64,000 nt of DNA from contig NZ_CP067977.1 of assembly GCF_016656965.1 (NCBI RefSeq), forward strand, positions 2,647,501-2,711,500, in the 5' to 3' direction. Within the stretch, counting starts at the first letter, position 1, and every line of letters starts with the position of its first letter. Source of the DNA: Brevundimonas vitisensis. Its GTDB lineage: Bacteria > Pseudomonadota > Alphaproteobacteria > Caulobacterales > Caulobacteraceae. A model generated the notes under the pieces. That model did no database searches. It saw only the letters and a list, made by a program, of their open reading frames with translations, and was not told the origin of the DNA. Shown here piece by piece: positions 48,955-58,448 of the stretch. Position numbers and translations under genes: made by a program.

Positions 48955-50208
48955 ATGATCCGTACCCTGCTCGCCGCCGCATCTGTCATGGCCCTGGCCG
49001 CGCCTGCCCTGGCCCAGGATGCCGAGGATGCCGCGCGACAGGAGCGGGTTCGCCGTATCCTCAGCCGCACCCCTCTGATCGACGGCCACAACGACCTGCC
49101 CTGGGCCCTGCGTCAGAGCCACGGCAACGACCCCCACGCCGTGGACCTGACGACCAATCTGGACGCAGGCACCGATCTGCACACCGACATCCCGCGCCTG
49201 CGCGCCGGGGGTGTGGGGGGACAGTTCTGGTCAGTCTATGTGCCGGCCAGCCTCAGCCCGCCCGATGCCGCCGTCGCCACCTTCGAACAGATCGACACGG
49301 TCAAGCGGATCGTGGCCGCCCATCCCGACGTCTTCGCCCTGGCCTATACCGCCGACGATGTGGTGCGCATCCATCGCTCCGGCCGGATCGCCAGCCTGAT
49401 CGGCATGGAGGGGGGCTATTCGATCGCCGATTCCCTCGGCCTGCTGCGCGAGTTCTATGATGCCGGGGCCCGCTACATCACCCTGACCCATTCGCGCACC
49501 ACGACCTGGGCCGACAGCGCCACTGACGCCCCGAAGTGGGGCGGCCTGTCGCCTTTTGGCGAAGAGGTGATCCGCGAGATGAACCGCCTGGGCATGATGG
49601 TCGACCTCAGCCATGTGTCCGAAGAGACGATGCTGGACGCCATGCGGGTGTCGGCTGCGCCCGTGATCTTTTCCCACTCCTCTGCGCGGGCGGTGACGGA
49701 CCATCCCCGCAACGTCCCCGACAGCGTGCTTCGCCTGATGGCAGAGGACGGCGGCATCGTCATGGTGACCTTCGTGCCAGGCTTTGTCAGCGAGGAGGTC
49801 CGCAGCTGGAACGCTGCCCGCGCGGCCGAGGAGGCTCGGCTGAAGTCCCTGAACCCCGGCGCGCCGGATTTTGTGACGGCCGGCATGGCCGCCTGGAATG
49901 CGGCTCATCCCTTGCCCACCGCCACCCTGGCCGATGTTGCCGATCACATCGAGCACGTCCGAGACGTCGCCGGGATCGACCACGTCGGCATCGGCGGTGA
50001 CTTCGACGGCGTGGACTCCCTGCCGATCGGTCTGGAAGGCGTTGAGACCTATCCTGCTCTGCTGTCCGAACTGATCCGGCGCGGCTGGTCCGAGGCCGAC
50101 ATCCGCAAGCTGGCGGGCGAGAATCTGCTGCGCGTGATGCGTGCCGTCGAAGCCGTGGCGTCATCTCAGCGCGACCAGCGTCCCAGTCTGGCGCGTATCG
50201 CAGAGTAG
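48955..50208 (+). CDS. Exported M19-family dipeptidase
   Basis: A 417-residue zinc dipeptidase of the renal/membrane dipeptidase family (M19). A signal peptide (LLAAASVMALAAPALA) is followed by the metal-site motif IDGHNDLPWALRQ (HxD) and further metal and active-site regions EGGYSIADSLGLLREFYDAG, SHSSARAV and HVGIGGDFDG. Such enzymes cleave dipeptides, including D-amino-acid ones, in the periplasm. It is divergent from ccrM with about 130 bases between them. Substrate range cannot be inferred. Confidence 0.92.
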   Translation: MIRTLLAAASVMALAAPALAQDAEDAARQERVRRILSRTPLIDGHNDLPWALRQSHGNDPHAVDLTTNLDAGTDLHTDIPRLRAGGVGGQFWSVYVPASLSPPDAAVATFEQIDTVKRIVAAHPDVFALAYTADDVVRIHRSGRIASLIGMEGGYSIADSLGLLREFYDAGARYITLTHSRTTTWADSATDAPKWGGLSPFGEEVIREMNRLGMMVDLSHVSEETMLDAMRVSAAPVIFSHSSARAVTDHPRNVPDSVLRLMAEDGGIVMVTFVPGFVSEEVRSWNAARAAEEARLKSLNPGAPDFVTAGMAAWNAAHPLPTATLADVADHIEHVRDVAGIDHVGIGGDFDGVDSLPIGLEGVETYPALLSELIRRGWSEADIRKLAGENLLRVMRAVEAVASSQRDQRPSLARIAE

Positions 50209-50307
50209 GGCGGGTTCCGAAGCGCCCCGTCCGTCACGGCGCGAAGCCGCGCCACCTCCCCATCGCTGCGCGACAGGCAGGAGACAGCAGGGCGGGCCCG
50301 GGCCGAC

Positions 50308-51597
50308 CTATTGCGCGATGCGGATCAGTTCGTCGGCCAGTTCGGCAGTCAGATAGCCGTCGGCCAGCCGTCCGGTTGCGGCCTGCCAGCGCCGCAGGGC
50401 GTTGCGCGTATTGGCCCCGACCACACCGTCGATGCCCTGGGTGTCGTAACCCAGCCGCGTCAGCGCGGACTGTGCCCCAATCCTCTGCTCGCGCGACAGG
50501 GGCGCATCATTGGGCCAGGTCGCCACCAAGCCCGGTTTGTCCATGACCCCATCAGCCGTCAGGCCGATGGCCAGGGCATAGGAGACCGAGTTGTTGTAGC
50601 GCCGGATCACATAATGGTTGGGCAGGGCCAGGAAGGCTGGTCCCCGCGCGCCCTGCGGCAACAGGATGGTGGCCCCTTCTGCGGCCTCGGCAGGACTGAG
50701 TGAGCCACCGTGGGCGAGGGCCACGCCCCGCTGCGCCCAATAACTCCAGGGCTGGCGGTCAGCCTCGGCCAGTGAATAGTCGAACCCGGCAGGCAGGACG
50801 ACTTCATAGGCCCAACCCTGACCGCGCTTCCAACCCGCCTGGGCCAGCAGATTGGCGGCCGAGGCCAGGGCGTCGGCGTCCGAGCCCCAGATGTCGACCT
50901 TGCCGTCGCCGGTCTGGTCGATACCCAGCCGCAGATAGTTGTCGGGCATGAACTGGGTCTGGCCCATGGCCCCGGCCCAGCTGCCCTTCAGGCCGCTGCG
51001 TTCGCGACGACCGTCGACGACAATATCCAGGGCGTTTCTCAGCTGATCCTCGGCCCAGTCCCGGCGGCGTCCGTCATAGGCCAGGGTGGCCAGGGACCGG
51101 ATCACGTCCTGATCGCCCTGAACCGCCCCGAACGCGCTTTCCTGGGCCCAGATGGCGACCAGAATCTCGGATGGCACGCCGAATCGCTGGACGACCTCCC
51201 ACGGTACGGCACCGATCCGCTGGCGTGCCTGGGCCACGCGTGACGCGCTGACGGCATTCTGGACATAGGCACCGGCAGGGCGGCTGAACTCGGGTTGATT
51301 GCGATCCAGGCGGATCACCGACGGATCGGGCGTCAGGCCCTGAAGCTCGCGCTCATAGGCGGCCCGGCGCGCTCCGCCGTGACGGTTCAGGAAGCCCTGT
51401 TTCCAGCCCTCGAAGCCCGCTTCGTCAAAGACGTCGGTGCCCGGTGCCGGCGTGGTCTGGCCGGGCGTCGCAGGCTGATACGGAGGCACGGCTGCGGGGG
51501 GCGGCGTGCCGGGCCCGGTCATGACCGGGGGTTCGGGCAGCATCGGCGCGCATGCGGCGACGGACCCGATCAGAAGTAGGCGAAGGCTGATACGCAT
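50308..51597 (-). CDS. Lytic murein transglycosylase (MltB type) with peptidoglycan-binding domain
   Basis: A 429-residue lipoprotein with a signal ending in a lipobox (SVAAC). After a Pro-rich linker the SLT_2 domain starts near residue 60, with the catalytic Glu in VAIWAQESAFGAV and the family block SWAGAMGQTQFMPDNYLRLG. The last 60 residues form a PG_binding_1 domain (ALTRLGYDTQGIDGVVGANT). It cleaves the MurNAc-GlcNAc bond and yields 1,6-anhydro ends, for wall turnover or insertion of envelope machines. Confidence 0.93.
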   Translation of the reverse strand: MRISLRLLLIGSVAACAPMLPEPPVMTGPGTPPPAAVPPYQPATPGQTTPAPGTDVFDEAGFEGWKQGFLNRHGGARRAAYERELQGLTPDPSVIRLDRNQPEFSRPAGAYVQNAVSASRVAQARQRIGAVPWEVVQRFGVPSEILVAIWAQESAFGAVQGDQDVIRSLATLAYDGRRRDWAEDQLRNALDIVVDGRRERSGLKGSWAGAMGQTQFMPDNYLRLGIDQTGDGKVDIWGSDADALASAANLLAQAGWKRGQGWAYEVVLPAGFDYSLAEADRQPWSYWAQRGVALAHGGSLSPAEAAEGATILLPQGARGPAFLALPNHYVIRRYNNSVSYALAIGLTADGVMDKPGLVATWPNDAPLSREQRIGAQSALTRLGYDTQGIDGVVGANTRNALRRWQAATGRLADGYLTAELADELIRIAQ

Positions 51598-51860
51598 AGG
51601 TCTAGGCTACCGTCCCCCGGCTGAATGCCGCAATCACAAGCGTGCGAGGGCTGCAATCGTTGCCCTGGCCTCGTGAAAGGCCCATCAAGGATTGTGCCAG
51701 TCGTATCTTGCCTTGGCGGTTGACGCTTTCGGCTGTCGTCTCTATACGCACCGCTCCGCCGCGAGGTTCGTCCCCGCGGCTCTTTCATTTTGTTTTGCCT
51801 CGCGGGTGCTCAAGGATCGAGTGGCTGCGTGGTGAGTGCCAGCGCATCAAGGATTCGACC

Positions 51861-51986
51861 ATGAAGGTCCGCAGCTCGCTCAAGTCGCTCAAGACCCGCC
51901 ACCGCGACTGCAAGGTCGTGCGCCGCAAGGGCATCGTTTACGTGATCAACAAGACGGACCCGCGCTTCAAGGCGAAGCAGGGCTGA
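51861..51986 (+). CDS. rpmJ: 50S ribosomal protein L36 (zinc-free type)
   Basis: The 41-residue protein [20 protein letters not shown]... is the L36 form common in alphaproteobacteria. It ends [16 protein letters not shown]. Classic L36 binds zinc through three Cys and one His; here only one Cys remains, so it is the zinc-free (C-minus) version. The start is ATG 51861; longer openings upstream are not conserved. A terminator follows 43 bases after the stop. Confidence 0.95.
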   Translation: MKVRSSLKSLKTRHRDCKVVRRKGIVYVINKTDPRFKAKQG

Positions 51987-52029
51987 TTGGCGGCGCGTCC
52001 GACGGGCGCGCCTGGTCCAGCCATCCACA

Positions 52030-52058
52030 GGTCGCGGACGGTTGTCCGCGGCCTTTTT
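52030..52058 (+). terminator. Rho-independent terminator after rpmJ
   Basis: Ten-pair stem (52030-52039 with 52044-52053, one G-U pair), GGTT tetraloop, then five T residues. Confidence 0.88.
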
Positions 52059-52174
52059 CGTGTCCGACGTTGAGCCTGTCGATCCGGCATGGTTAGCGTC
52101 TCGACCGACAGACTCAAATCGCGCTCAAGTCGCGAGGCTCCGCGAGCCGAGCATAGCGCCCCAAAGGAAACACC

Positions 52175-52450
52175 ATGGCTGATGATGCGGCGTTTGACGC
52201 CAGTCCCGACGTCCTGACCTCGGCCGCCCAGGGCCGCCTGCGCACGATCATCGAGCGGATCGAGCGTCTTGAAGAAGACAAGGCCGCCGTCATGGCTGAC
52301 ATGAAGGAGGTCTTCGACGAGGCCAAGGGCGAGGGCTACGACGTCAAGATCCTGCGCAAGGTCATCCGCATCCGCAAGCAGGACAAGGCCAAGCGTCAGG
52401 AAGAGGATGCCATCCTGGACCTCTACCTCTCGGCCCTCGGCGAGATCTGA
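52175..52450 (+). CDS. gapR: Nucleoid-associated protein GapR (DUF2312)
   Basis: A 91-residue protein matching the DUF2312/GapR family: a long helix IIERIERLEEDKAAVMADMK, then EVFDEAKGEGYDVKILRKVI and a short acidic end (EEDAILDLYLSALGEI). In Caulobacter GapR is an essential tetramer that clamps overtwisted, AT-rich DNA ahead of replication and transcription machinery and helps topoisomerases. The upstream region contains GACTC (52111-52115), a CcrM site. From memory, rpmJ and tacA are also near gapR in Caulobacter. Confidence 0.93.
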   Translation: MADDAAFDASPDVLTSAAQGRLRTIIERIERLEEDKAAVMADMKEVFDEAKGEGYDVKILRKVIRIRKQDKAKRQEEDAILDLYLSALGEI

Positions 52451-52518
52451 CACTGAAGCGGACGGGGTTCTCGTCCGGGTTCAAGGGGGGCGGCGACACG
52501 CCGCCCCGAACGTCGTCC

Positions 52519-52591
52519 CTCACCCGCTCAAGCAGCCCGAAGGGCGGTAGCGGCGGACTCACGCGCTCAAGCAGCCCAAAGGGCGGTAGCG
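52519..52591. repeat. Two-copy 39-bp-period direct repeat
   Basis: Bases 52519-52552 and 52558-52591 agree at 32 of 34 positions. The unit includes a small GCCC-GAA-GGGC hairpin (GCCC-AAA-GGGC in copy 2). The 39-base period equals 13 codons, so the frame of the downstream ORF stays open through both copies (TRSSSPKGGS twice). It looks like an interspersed intergenic element that entered the gap after gapR. Confidence 0.8.
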
Positions 52592-52686
52592 TCTCTCCCT
52601 TCGAGGCTGAGAGAAAGGCCAATCAGCGCGCGGCGCTCAATGCGCTGAAGCGGGCCAAGCGCGCTGCGGACAAGGCGGGCATCCCC

Positions 52687-52884
52687 TTGTCCGAATGGGA
52701 GGGCGAGTTCATCGCCTCCGTCTCCGACCGTATCCAGACCCACGGCCGCGCCTTCGGCGATCCTGAAAAGGGTGCGCCCGGCCAAGCTCTGTCGGCCATG
52801 CAGGGCCGCAAGCTGAAGGAAATCACCCGCAAGGCCAACGGCGAGGAGCCGAAGCGCCGCTGGGGCCGCAAGCCCAAGGACTGA
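52687..52884 (+). CDS. Small basic protein of unknown function, start uncertain
   Basis: The 65 residues from TTG 52687 are hydrophilic: LSEWEGEFIASVSDRIQTHG, then GRAFGDPEKGAPGQALS and a very basic tail (KEITRKANGEEPKRRWGRK). The frame stays open upstream to beyond 52441, and residues such as ERKANQRAALNALKRAKRAA (52606 on) look like real coding sequence. However, there is no ATG, GTG or TTG between 52441 and 52687. The direct repeat fills that stretch. It could be a natural short gene or one separated from its start. Function unknown. Confidence 0.5.
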   Translation: MSEWEGEFIASVSDRIQTHGRAFGDPEKGAPGQALSAMQGRKLKEITRKANGEEPKRRWGRKPKD

Positions 52885-52941
52885 ATGTCTCCTCCCCGCC
52901 GCGCAGCGAGGGGGAGGGGGCCGTGGAGTGGTGGAGGGGGC

Positions 52942-54387
52942 TTACCCCACCTCTTTCAACTGCCCTTCCAGGCCCTGTTCACGCACCTTGCGGTAAAGGG
53001 TCGATCGGCCGATCCCCAGGCGGCGCGCGATCTCGCTCATGTGGCCGGCATAGACCTCGATGGCATGCTGGATCAGGTCGTGCTCGATCTCTTCCAGGGT
53101 CCGCAGATGGCCCCGTTCGTCCAGGATGCGGATCGGCGTGTCGGGCAGGGGCGGCAGGTCGGCATAGGAGGCTACGGCGGCGGACCGGTCCGGCTCGGCT
53201 TCGATCGGGGCGGCCTGACCCGAGATGGCCGGGAAGTCGTGCGGCTGCAGGAACGGCGCATCGGCCAGGATGATGGCGCGATAGACCGCATTCTCCAGCT
53301 GCCGGACGTTGCCGGGCCAGTCGAAGGCCTGCAGCATGGCCAGGGTCTCGGGCGCGCAACCGGCGATCCGCTTTCCTTCCTCGACATTGAACCGGGCCAC
53401 GAAATGCTCGACCAGGGCCGGCACGTCCTCACGCCGGTCGCGCAGGGATGGCGCCTCGATCGGGAACACGTTCAGCCGATAGAACAGGTCTTCGCGGAAG
53501 GCCCCGTCTGCCACCTGCTGGCCCAGGTCGCGATTGGTCGCCGAGACGATTCGCACATCGATACGCACCGGCCGCTTGGCCCCGACCGGATCGATCTCGC
53601 CTTCCTGCAAGGCTCTCAGCAGCTTGACCTGCATGTCCAGCGGCAGCTCGCCAATTTCATCGAGGAACAGGGTGCCGCCGTCGGCCTCCTTGAACTTGCC
53701 CAGGTGTTTGTCGCTGGCCCCGGTGAAGCTGCCCTTCTCGTGGCCGAACAGGATGGACTCGACCAGATTGACCGGCAGGGCTCCGCAGTTCACGGCCACG
53801 AAGGGCTTGCCCGCCCGGTCGGACGCCCCGTGCAGGGCGCGGGCGATGACTTCCTTGCCAACGCCGCTCTCGCCGGTGATCAGGACCGGGATCGTGGACT
53901 TGGCCGCGCGCGCGCCCAGGGCCTTGACCATCCGCATCGGGCCGCTGTTACCGACCAGGTCATCGAAGGTGGCGCGCCCGGCAACATGCTTCTTCAGCCG
54001 CCCGACCTCGGCGGTCAGCTGCGTCAGCTGCAGCGCGTTGCGGACCCCGATCAGCAGGCGTTCGGCCGCCACCGGCTTGACGAAGAAGTCCTGCGCCCCG
54101 GCCTGCATGGCCTTGACCACCGTCTCGATGCCCCCGTTTCCGGTCAGCACGATCACCGGCGTGGTGACCCCTGCCGAACGGATTTCGGCCAGGGCCTCCA
54201 TGCCCGACATCTTGGGCATGACCAGGTCCAGCAGCACGACATCGGCCCCGCCGCCCTTGGTCAGCCGGTCGATCGCCTCGCCGCCGCTCTCGGCATGCAC
54301 CACGACAAAGCCCTCGCGGTCGAGCACCGCCTGGATCAGGCGGCGTTGGGTCGGATCGTCATCGACGACCAGAACGGTCTTGGCCAT
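52942..54387 (-). CDS. tacA: Sigma-54-dependent response regulator TacA
   Basis: A 481-residue NtrC-type regulator. The receiver (1-120) has D9-D10-D11 and phospho-acceptor D54, the same number as Caulobacter TacA. The AAA+ domain shows Walker A GESGVGKE, the sigma-54 loop GSFTGA and GGTLFLDE, and a Fis-type helix (MSEIARRLGIGRSTLYRKV) closes it. In Caulobacter TacA is phosphorylated through ShkA-ShpA and turns on stalk genes such as staR. The neighbours (gapR, rpmJ) match the Caulobacter locus as I recall it. The start MAKTVLVVDDD at 54387 is preferred. Confidence 0.9.
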   Translation of the reverse strand: MAKTVLVVDDDPTQRRLIQAVLDREGFVVVHAESGGEAIDRLTKGGGADVVLLDLVMPKMSGMEALAEIRSAGVTTPVIVLTGNGGIETVVKAMQAGAQDFFVKPVAAERLLIGVRNALQLTQLTAEVGRLKKHVAGRATFDDLVGNSGPMRMVKALGARAAKSTIPVLITGESGVGKEVIARALHGASDRAGKPFVAVNCGALPVNLVESILFGHEKGSFTGASDKHLGKFKEADGGTLFLDEIGELPLDMQVKLLRALQEGEIDPVGAKRPVRIDVRIVSATNRDLGQQVADGAFREDLFYRLNVFPIEAPSLRDRREDVPALVEHFVARFNVEEGKRIAGCAPETLAMLQAFDWPGNVRQLENAVYRAIILADAPFLQPHDFPAISGQAAPIEAEPDRSAAVASYADLPPLPDTPIRILDERGHLRTLEEIEHDLIQHAIEVYAGHMSEIARRLGIGRSTLYRKVREQGLEGQLKEVG

Positions 54388-54507
54388 GCGGGGCACCTTC
54401 GTCTTCACCGGTTGGGGCGCTCCGCCAGGTCGCGGAGTGCCTCGTTTCGGGACGGCTTTAGGCCGGACGCGGTGAAGATCAGGTTGGGGGGCGTGGTGAG
54501 CGCAGGG

Positions 54508-56358
54508 TTAACGGGGCGGTGCCGGTGCGGCCACGGGGGGCTTGGCGACGGCCTGTGCGCGTTCGCAATCGGCACTGCGGTTGATGGGATTGACGACGCC
54601 AGCCACTTCCAGATCGGCCCAGGGGGAGGGAACGGGGCGCAGGCCACCGGATCGCATCGTCTCTCGGGGATCCTGCCTGGGCCCGCCGCAGCGAGCCAGA
54701 TCGACGGTGCCGACCTCGACCCAGGCTCCATCGGCCTGCTGGAACAGCATCAGCATCCAGGGATTTGCCAGCAGGACCTCAACCTGCCCGTCGCCGTTCA
54801 TGTCCAGGCTCTGGGCCAGGCATTTGCCAGCCGTGTCGCAGGTGGCACGAATATCGGACGACATTACGGGTACCGCGAACCCCTGCGGCAATGCCGTTCC
54901 GGCCGGATAGGCTTCGATCACGACCTGAGACAGGACCGAAGGGGGCTCGATTTCATAACGGCTCTCTGCGGCCTGGGCCTCTTTGGCCCGGGTCGCCACT
55001 GCCGCATCGGATGAAGCGGCCAGACGCGCCAGCGCCTTCTCGCCCACTCGCCCGCTTTCGAAGCGCAGGAAGCGATAGTCGAAGGCCTCGGGGCTGACCG
55101 CCCCCCGCTCCAGCCGCGCCATCTGGTCGGCGACCGACAGCCGGGCCGGGTCGGCGAGTGGGCTGAACAGGACCAGGATGGTGGCGACGGTCGCCACGGC
55201 GGCGCCGACATTGGTTCGCTCCAGCGGTTGCATCCACCCGGCGCGATGGACGGGCAGGGCCGCATACCCATAGCCGACGGCGTAAATGCCTCCGACCACG
55301 GCACAGGCCGCCGCGATGATCCGGTCGGGCGTCAGGCCATACTGGCCGATCCGCAGTGCAAGGCCCCAGATCGCCAGCACCACCAGCGGCGTCAGAAGCA
55401 GGGCCGCCACCCGAACCGCGATCTTCAGCACGGCGGGCGGCGCATTCTCTGGCCGTCCATCCTGATAGGCGGTGTTGATCAGCACGATCAGGGCCCCCGC
55501 CGCTGCCAGCACCAGGGCTGTCGCACTGCCCGTCGCCCACAGCCCGTCCAGCCCGGTGAAGGGCAGGGCGGCCATGAAGCCGGCCACCAGCACCGTCATG
55601 ACCAGCAACAGCCACGACAGCAGCATCAGCGCCACCGACCGCACGCCCCGGATCAGCCCGTCGCGCACATCGGTCAGATGCACGGCCACGGCAAAGGTCA
55701 GCGTCGTCACGGGAATGGCGAACCACGGCTCCTGGATCAGATCGCCCAGGAACCTCAGACCGATCACATTGAACAGGGCTGCGCCCAGGAACAGCAGCAA
55801 CCAAAAGGCCACGGTGAAGCCGATCGACAGCGCCAGCTGAACCCCTGCCTTCCACGCTGTGTCGAAATAGGCGGCGAAACTGGCGATCCACCGCCGCTCT
55901 TGATCCGCTGGCACGATCAGGTGATGGGCGATGAACAGGGCCACCGCCGCAAAGGGAAACAGGGGCAGGTCCAGATAGGGGGCCTCATCCGGTCCGTTCC
56001 CCACCGCCTGCCGCACCACATCGTGCCAGCCCAGCAGGCCCAGAACCACCGCTGCGATCCCCGCCCAGACCGCCAGGGTCATCGGCCGCAACCGCCCGAC
56101 CCCCGCCAACAGCACGACCGGCAGATAAAGGGCGACCAGCATTAGAGGCCCGAACAGGCCCGGCACCGTCGCCGGCCAGATCATGGCCCGCCCGATTCCC
56201 TGATCCTCGGTGGTGCGATACAGCAGATACAGCACCAGGCCCTGGGTCACGCCGATGGCAATCCGCGCGACGGCCATGGCCCGCTGGTTCTCGACCCCCA
56301 GGCTGGATCGGTCCGCCCCGTCGCGGGGTGCGGTCTCATTGGCACCAAAGATCGTCAT
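54508..56358 (-). CDS. DUF4153 membrane protein
   Basis: A 616-residue protein with about 12 membrane helices in the first two thirds (for example LMLVALYLPVVLLAGVGRL, FTVAFWLLLFLGAALFNVIG), typical of DUF4153 proteins. A soluble C-terminal part begins around residue 415 (DPARLSVADQMARLERGAV) and contains a DMNGDGQVEVLLANPWML calcium-loop-like segment and a short Cys-bearing region. Function unknown. The ATG at 56358 is chosen over an upstream one. It is divergent from the oligoendopeptidase gene with about 100 bases between. Confidence 0.78.
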   Translation of the reverse strand: MTIFGANETAPRDGADRSSLGVENQRAMAVARIAIGVTQGLVLYLLYRTTEDQGIGRAMIWPATVPGLFGPLMLVALYLPVVLLAGVGRLRPMTLAVWAGIAAVVLGLLGWHDVVRQAVGNGPDEAPYLDLPLFPFAAVALFIAHHLIVPADQERRWIASFAAYFDTAWKAGVQLALSIGFTVAFWLLLFLGAALFNVIGLRFLGDLIQEPWFAIPVTTLTFAVAVHLTDVRDGLIRGVRSVALMLLSWLLLVMTVLVAGFMAALPFTGLDGLWATGSATALVLAAAGALIVLINTAYQDGRPENAPPAVLKIAVRVAALLLTPLVVLAIWGLALRIGQYGLTPDRIIAAACAVVGGIYAVGYGYAALPVHRAGWMQPLERTNVGAAVATVATILVLFSPLADPARLSVADQMARLERGAVSPEAFDYRFLRFESGRVGEKALARLAASSDAAVATRAKEAQAAESRYEIEPPSVLSQVVIEAYPAGTALPQGFAVPVMSSDIRATCDTAGKCLAQSLDMNGDGQVEVLLANPWMLMLFQQADGAWVEVGTVDLARCGGPRQDPRETMRSGGLRPVPSPWADLEVAGVVNPINRSADCERAQAVAKPPVAAPAPPR

Positions 56359-56460
56359 GTCCGCTTCCCCGCCCCGACAAGTCATCAGACCTGAAATCTG
56401 CGACCTTGGGAAGCGACGACGCCGGTTGCGCCCCGGTCACCGCCACCCCACAACAGAGAC

Positions 56461-58266
56461 ATGAACGCCCCCTTCAAAGCCCCGCCTGCTCCCTCGACCG
56501 AAGCCCCCCTGTGGGATCTTGGCGATCTCTATGCCTCGCCGACCGATCCGCGCATCGCCGCCGATCTGGAAGCAGGGCGCGCGCGGGTGGCAGAGCTGAA
56601 TGCCCTGCAAGGCCGTCTGGTCGCCCAGCGGGCCGAGCCTGCCGCCCTGGGCCGCGATCTGGACCGCGCCATCGCCTTGTATGAACAGGCGACCGATGTG
56701 CTGGGGGGCCTCGGGGCCTATGCCTTCCTCTCGGCCTCCACCGCCCGCGACGATGCGGCGGCCCAGGGGTTTGAGGCCGATATCCGCGAGAAGATGACCG
56801 CCATTGCCACGCCGACGGTCTGGCTGACGCTGGAGGTCAACCAGCTGGAGGATGCAGAGATCGACGCCGCCCTGGCCGCCCATCCCGCCGCCGCCCGCTG
56901 GACCCCCTGGCTGCGCCGGGTCCGGGCGATGAAGCCGCATGAGCTGTCGGCCGAGCTGGAAACCTTCATCGCTGAGCGGGCGCCCATTTCCGCCCAGTGG
57001 CCGCGCCTGTTCGACGAAACCCTGGCCGCCCTGCGCGTCAAGGCGGGCAAGGACAGCCTGACCCTGGCCCAGGCCCTGAACCAGCTGTCGGATCCCCGCG
57101 GCGCTCGCCGCAAGGCGGCGGCCGAGGGCCTGTCACAGGCGCTGGGCGACCGGGTCCAGACCATGGCCCTGGTGCTGAACACCGTCGCCGCCGACAAGGC
57201 GATGGAGGATCGCTGGCGCGGCTTCAAACGTCCCGCCGACAGCCGGCACCTAGCCAATGAGGTCGACGGTGAGGCCGTGGACGCCATGGCCGAGGCGGTC
57301 GCCGCCGCCTATCCGAAGTTGTCGCACCGCTATTATGCGCTGAAGGCGCGGGCCATGGGCAAGGACCGGCTGGATCAGTGGGACCGCAACGCGCCCCTCG
57401 ACACCTCTGCGCCGCGTGCCTTCGACTGGAGCCAGGGCCGATCGCTGGTGCTGGAGAGTTTCGCCGACCTGGGGCCCGAATTCGCCGACCGCGCGCGGGG
57501 CTTCTTCGACCGGCCCTGGATCGACGGCCGTGCCCGTCCGGGCAAGCAGTCGGGGGCCTATGCCCATCCCGTCACCGCCAACCGCCATCCCTATGTCTTC
57601 CTGAACTGGATGGGAGAGCGGCGTGACGTCCTGACCCTGGCTCACGAACTGGGCCATGGCGTGCATCAGACCCTGGCCGCTGATCGCGGCACCCTGCTGG
57701 CCGATACCCCCCTGACGCTGGCCGAGACGGCCTCCATCTTCGCCGAGGGCCTGACCTTCGATCGGCTGCTGGCCACCGCGCCCCGGTCCGAACAGCGCGG
57801 CCTGCTCGCCGGGCGGATCGAGGATGGGCTGAATACGGTCGTGCGCCAGATCGCCTTTCACCGGTTCGAAACGCGGTTCCATGACGAGCGGGCGGGCGGA
57901 GAGGTTTCGGCCGAGCGAATCGGTCAGATCTGGCTGGAGGAACTGGGGGCCTCGCTCGGCCCGGCGGTCACCCTCAATCCGGGTTATGAGCACTGGTGGA
58001 GCTATGTCAGCCACTTCGTCCACTCGCCCTTCTATGTCTATGCCTATGCCTTCGGCGACCTTTTGGTGGCGGCGCTGATGGAGACCCGGGCCAAGGATCC
58101 TGAGGCCTTTACGCCGCTGTATCGCGACCTGCTGGCCGGGGGCGGCACCCGCACCTATGGCGAGGCCCTGGCTCCGTTCGGCCTTGATCCCCGCGACCCG
58201 GCCTTCTGGCAGATCGGCTGCCGCCGGCTGGAGCGCCTGGTGGACCAGTTCGAGGCCCTGGGCTGA
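56461..58266 (+). CDS. pepF: Oligoendopeptidase F (M3 family)
   Basis: A 601-residue zinc metallopeptidase of the M3B group. The zinc site H395-E-L-G-H399 lies in LTLAHELGHGVHQTLA with the third ligand Glu in the TLAETASIFAEGLTFDRL helix. The N-terminal alpha-helical domain (from WDLGDLYASPTDPRIAADLE) and GYEHWWSYVSHFVHSPFYVY near the end are typical of PepF. It degrades oligopeptides, probably in the cytoplasm, since no signal peptide is present. It stands upstream of the F0 ATP synthase genes. Confidence 0.93.
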   Translation: MNAPFKAPPAPSTEAPLWDLGDLYASPTDPRIAADLEAGRARVAELNALQGRLVAQRAEPAALGRDLDRAIALYEQATDVLGGLGAYAFLSASTARDDAAAQGFEADIREKMTAIATPTVWLTLEVNQLEDAEIDAALAAHPAAARWTPWLRRVRAMKPHELSAELETFIAERAPISAQWPRLFDETLAALRVKAGKDSLTLAQALNQLSDPRGARRKAAAEGLSQALGDRVQTMALVLNTVAADKAMEDRWRGFKRPADSRHLANEVDGEAVDAMAEAVAAAYPKLSHRYYALKARAMGKDRLDQWDRNAPLDTSAPRAFDWSQGRSLVLESFADLGPEFADRARGFFDRPWIDGRARPGKQSGAYAHPVTANRHPYVFLNWMGERRDVLTLAHELGHGVHQTLAADRGTLLADTPLTLAETASIFAEGLTFDRLLATAPRSEQRGLLAGRIEDGLNTVVRQIAFHRFETRFHDERAGGEVSAERIGQIWLEELGASLGPAVTLNPGYEHWWSYVSHFVHSPFYVYAYAFGDLLVAALMETRAKDPEAFTPLYRDLLAGGGTRTYGEALAPFGLDPRDPAFWQIGCRRLERLVDQFEALG

Positions 58267-58448
58267 CCTCGCGGGCGACGCTTCGCCACACCGGAGCGAC
58301 ACATTGGCGAAAGTGAAGGGTTTTCAGTGCCTTGCTGATGACCAGACGCGCCTTGACCGATGCGGGTCGCGCCTATAGGTTCCGCGCCGAATTCAGACCC
58401 CGTTCCGGGACAGTTTTGCCTGTCCGGGGACGCTGATCCAGCAGGGCC

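Noticed and set aside
54506..54511. TTAACC half-site upstream of tacA
   Set aside because: It overlaps the stop codon of the neighbouring gene and has no second half at the right spacing, so it is likely chance.
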